A stretch of 42,763 bases of DNA from Ruegeria atlantica (GTDB lineage: Bacteria > Pseudomonadota > Alphaproteobacteria > Rhodobacterales > Rhodobacteraceae): positions 1-42,763 of the forward strand of contig NZ_CYPU01000043.1 in NCBI RefSeq assembly GCF_001458195.1, written 5' to 3'. Positions within the stretch are counted from its first letter, which is position 1. Each line of letters opens with the position of its first letter. Position numbers and translations under genes: made by a program. Shown here one piece after another: positions 42,738 to 42,763 of this stretch. Below the pieces are notes generated by a model. It was not told the DNA's origin. It ran no database searches and saw nothing but the letters and a program-made list of their open reading frames with translations.

Positions 42738-42763
42738 GCCACTCATACCTGTCTCACTTCAGT

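Overview
The window looks like an accessory segment (plasmid or genomic island) of a marine alphaproteobacterium, most likely a member of the Rhodobacterales/Roseobacter group. This is inferred from the gene repertoire: a BetI-like regulator, spermidine/putrescine-type ABC transporters, trimethylamine-dehydrogenase-like enzymes, DUF1254 and OmpA-like secreted proteins, class III cyclase modules, and a dispersed short palindromic repeat built around GATGACYGC and GAGCCC. No species can be named from the sequence alone, and no rRNA, tRNA, CRISPR array or replication gene was seen.

The layout is a mosaic cut by four IS6-family elements. Each is exactly 818 bp, all lie in the same orientation (1-818, 7422-8239, 33340-34157, 41920-42737), and each has an intact DDE transposase of 235 aa. 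They form two subtypes, copies 1/2 and copies 3/4. No copy has a matching 8-bp target duplication, and several have truncated genes at their edges: iadA, a phage terminase, a flavin amine oxidase, and an unknown gene at 41707-41919.

Region 1 (1-8239) is a cyanophycin cluster on the minus strand between copies 1 and 2: 5'-truncated isoaspartyl dipeptidase (iadA), cyanophycinase (cphB), cyanophycin synthetase (cphA) and a second Mur-ligase protein. Together these make, depolymerise and hydrolyse the Asp/Arg storage polymer, but the last hydrolytic gene has lost its own start.

Region 2 (8240-17411) is visibly more AT-rich and looks like a patchwork: a terminase fragment, a TolB/TPR-type protein, two small unknown genes, an MscS channel, a SnoaL-like/guanylate-cyclase fusion, a DUF6629-like membrane protein, a c-type cytochrome behind an FNR-type box, and decayed coding remnants.

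Region 3 (17414-33339) is the most coherent system: one minus-strand run of 12 genes with mostly overlapping or near-abutting junctions. In order of transcription these are a Tat-type substrate-binding protein, two permeases, an ATPase, a BetI-like TetR regulator, three consecutive trimethylamine-dehydrogenase-like flavoenzymes (the last with a C-terminal helical, ferritin-like extension), a 66-aa membrane protein with a CxxC, an FadH/N-methylproline-demethylase-like flavoenzyme, a 116-aa unknown protein and a bicupin. A truncated Tat-exported flavin amine oxidase is divergent from it, and a BetI-like palindrome lies between them. I infer uptake and stepwise oxidative N-dealkylation of a methylated amine or betaine. 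The substrate is unknown, and the trimethylamine-binding aromatic residues are not all conserved.

Region 4 (34158-42737) lies between IS copies 3 and 4. It carries a divergent 2-oxoglutarate oxygenase/LysR pair, a DUF1254/DUF1214-OmpA fusion, a TetR regulator, a small OmpA-like protein, a secreted unknown protein and a 5'-truncated SulP permease. Near-identical CTGAC...GTCAG palindromes precede both the TetR gene and the secreted-protein gene, which suggests a small regulon.
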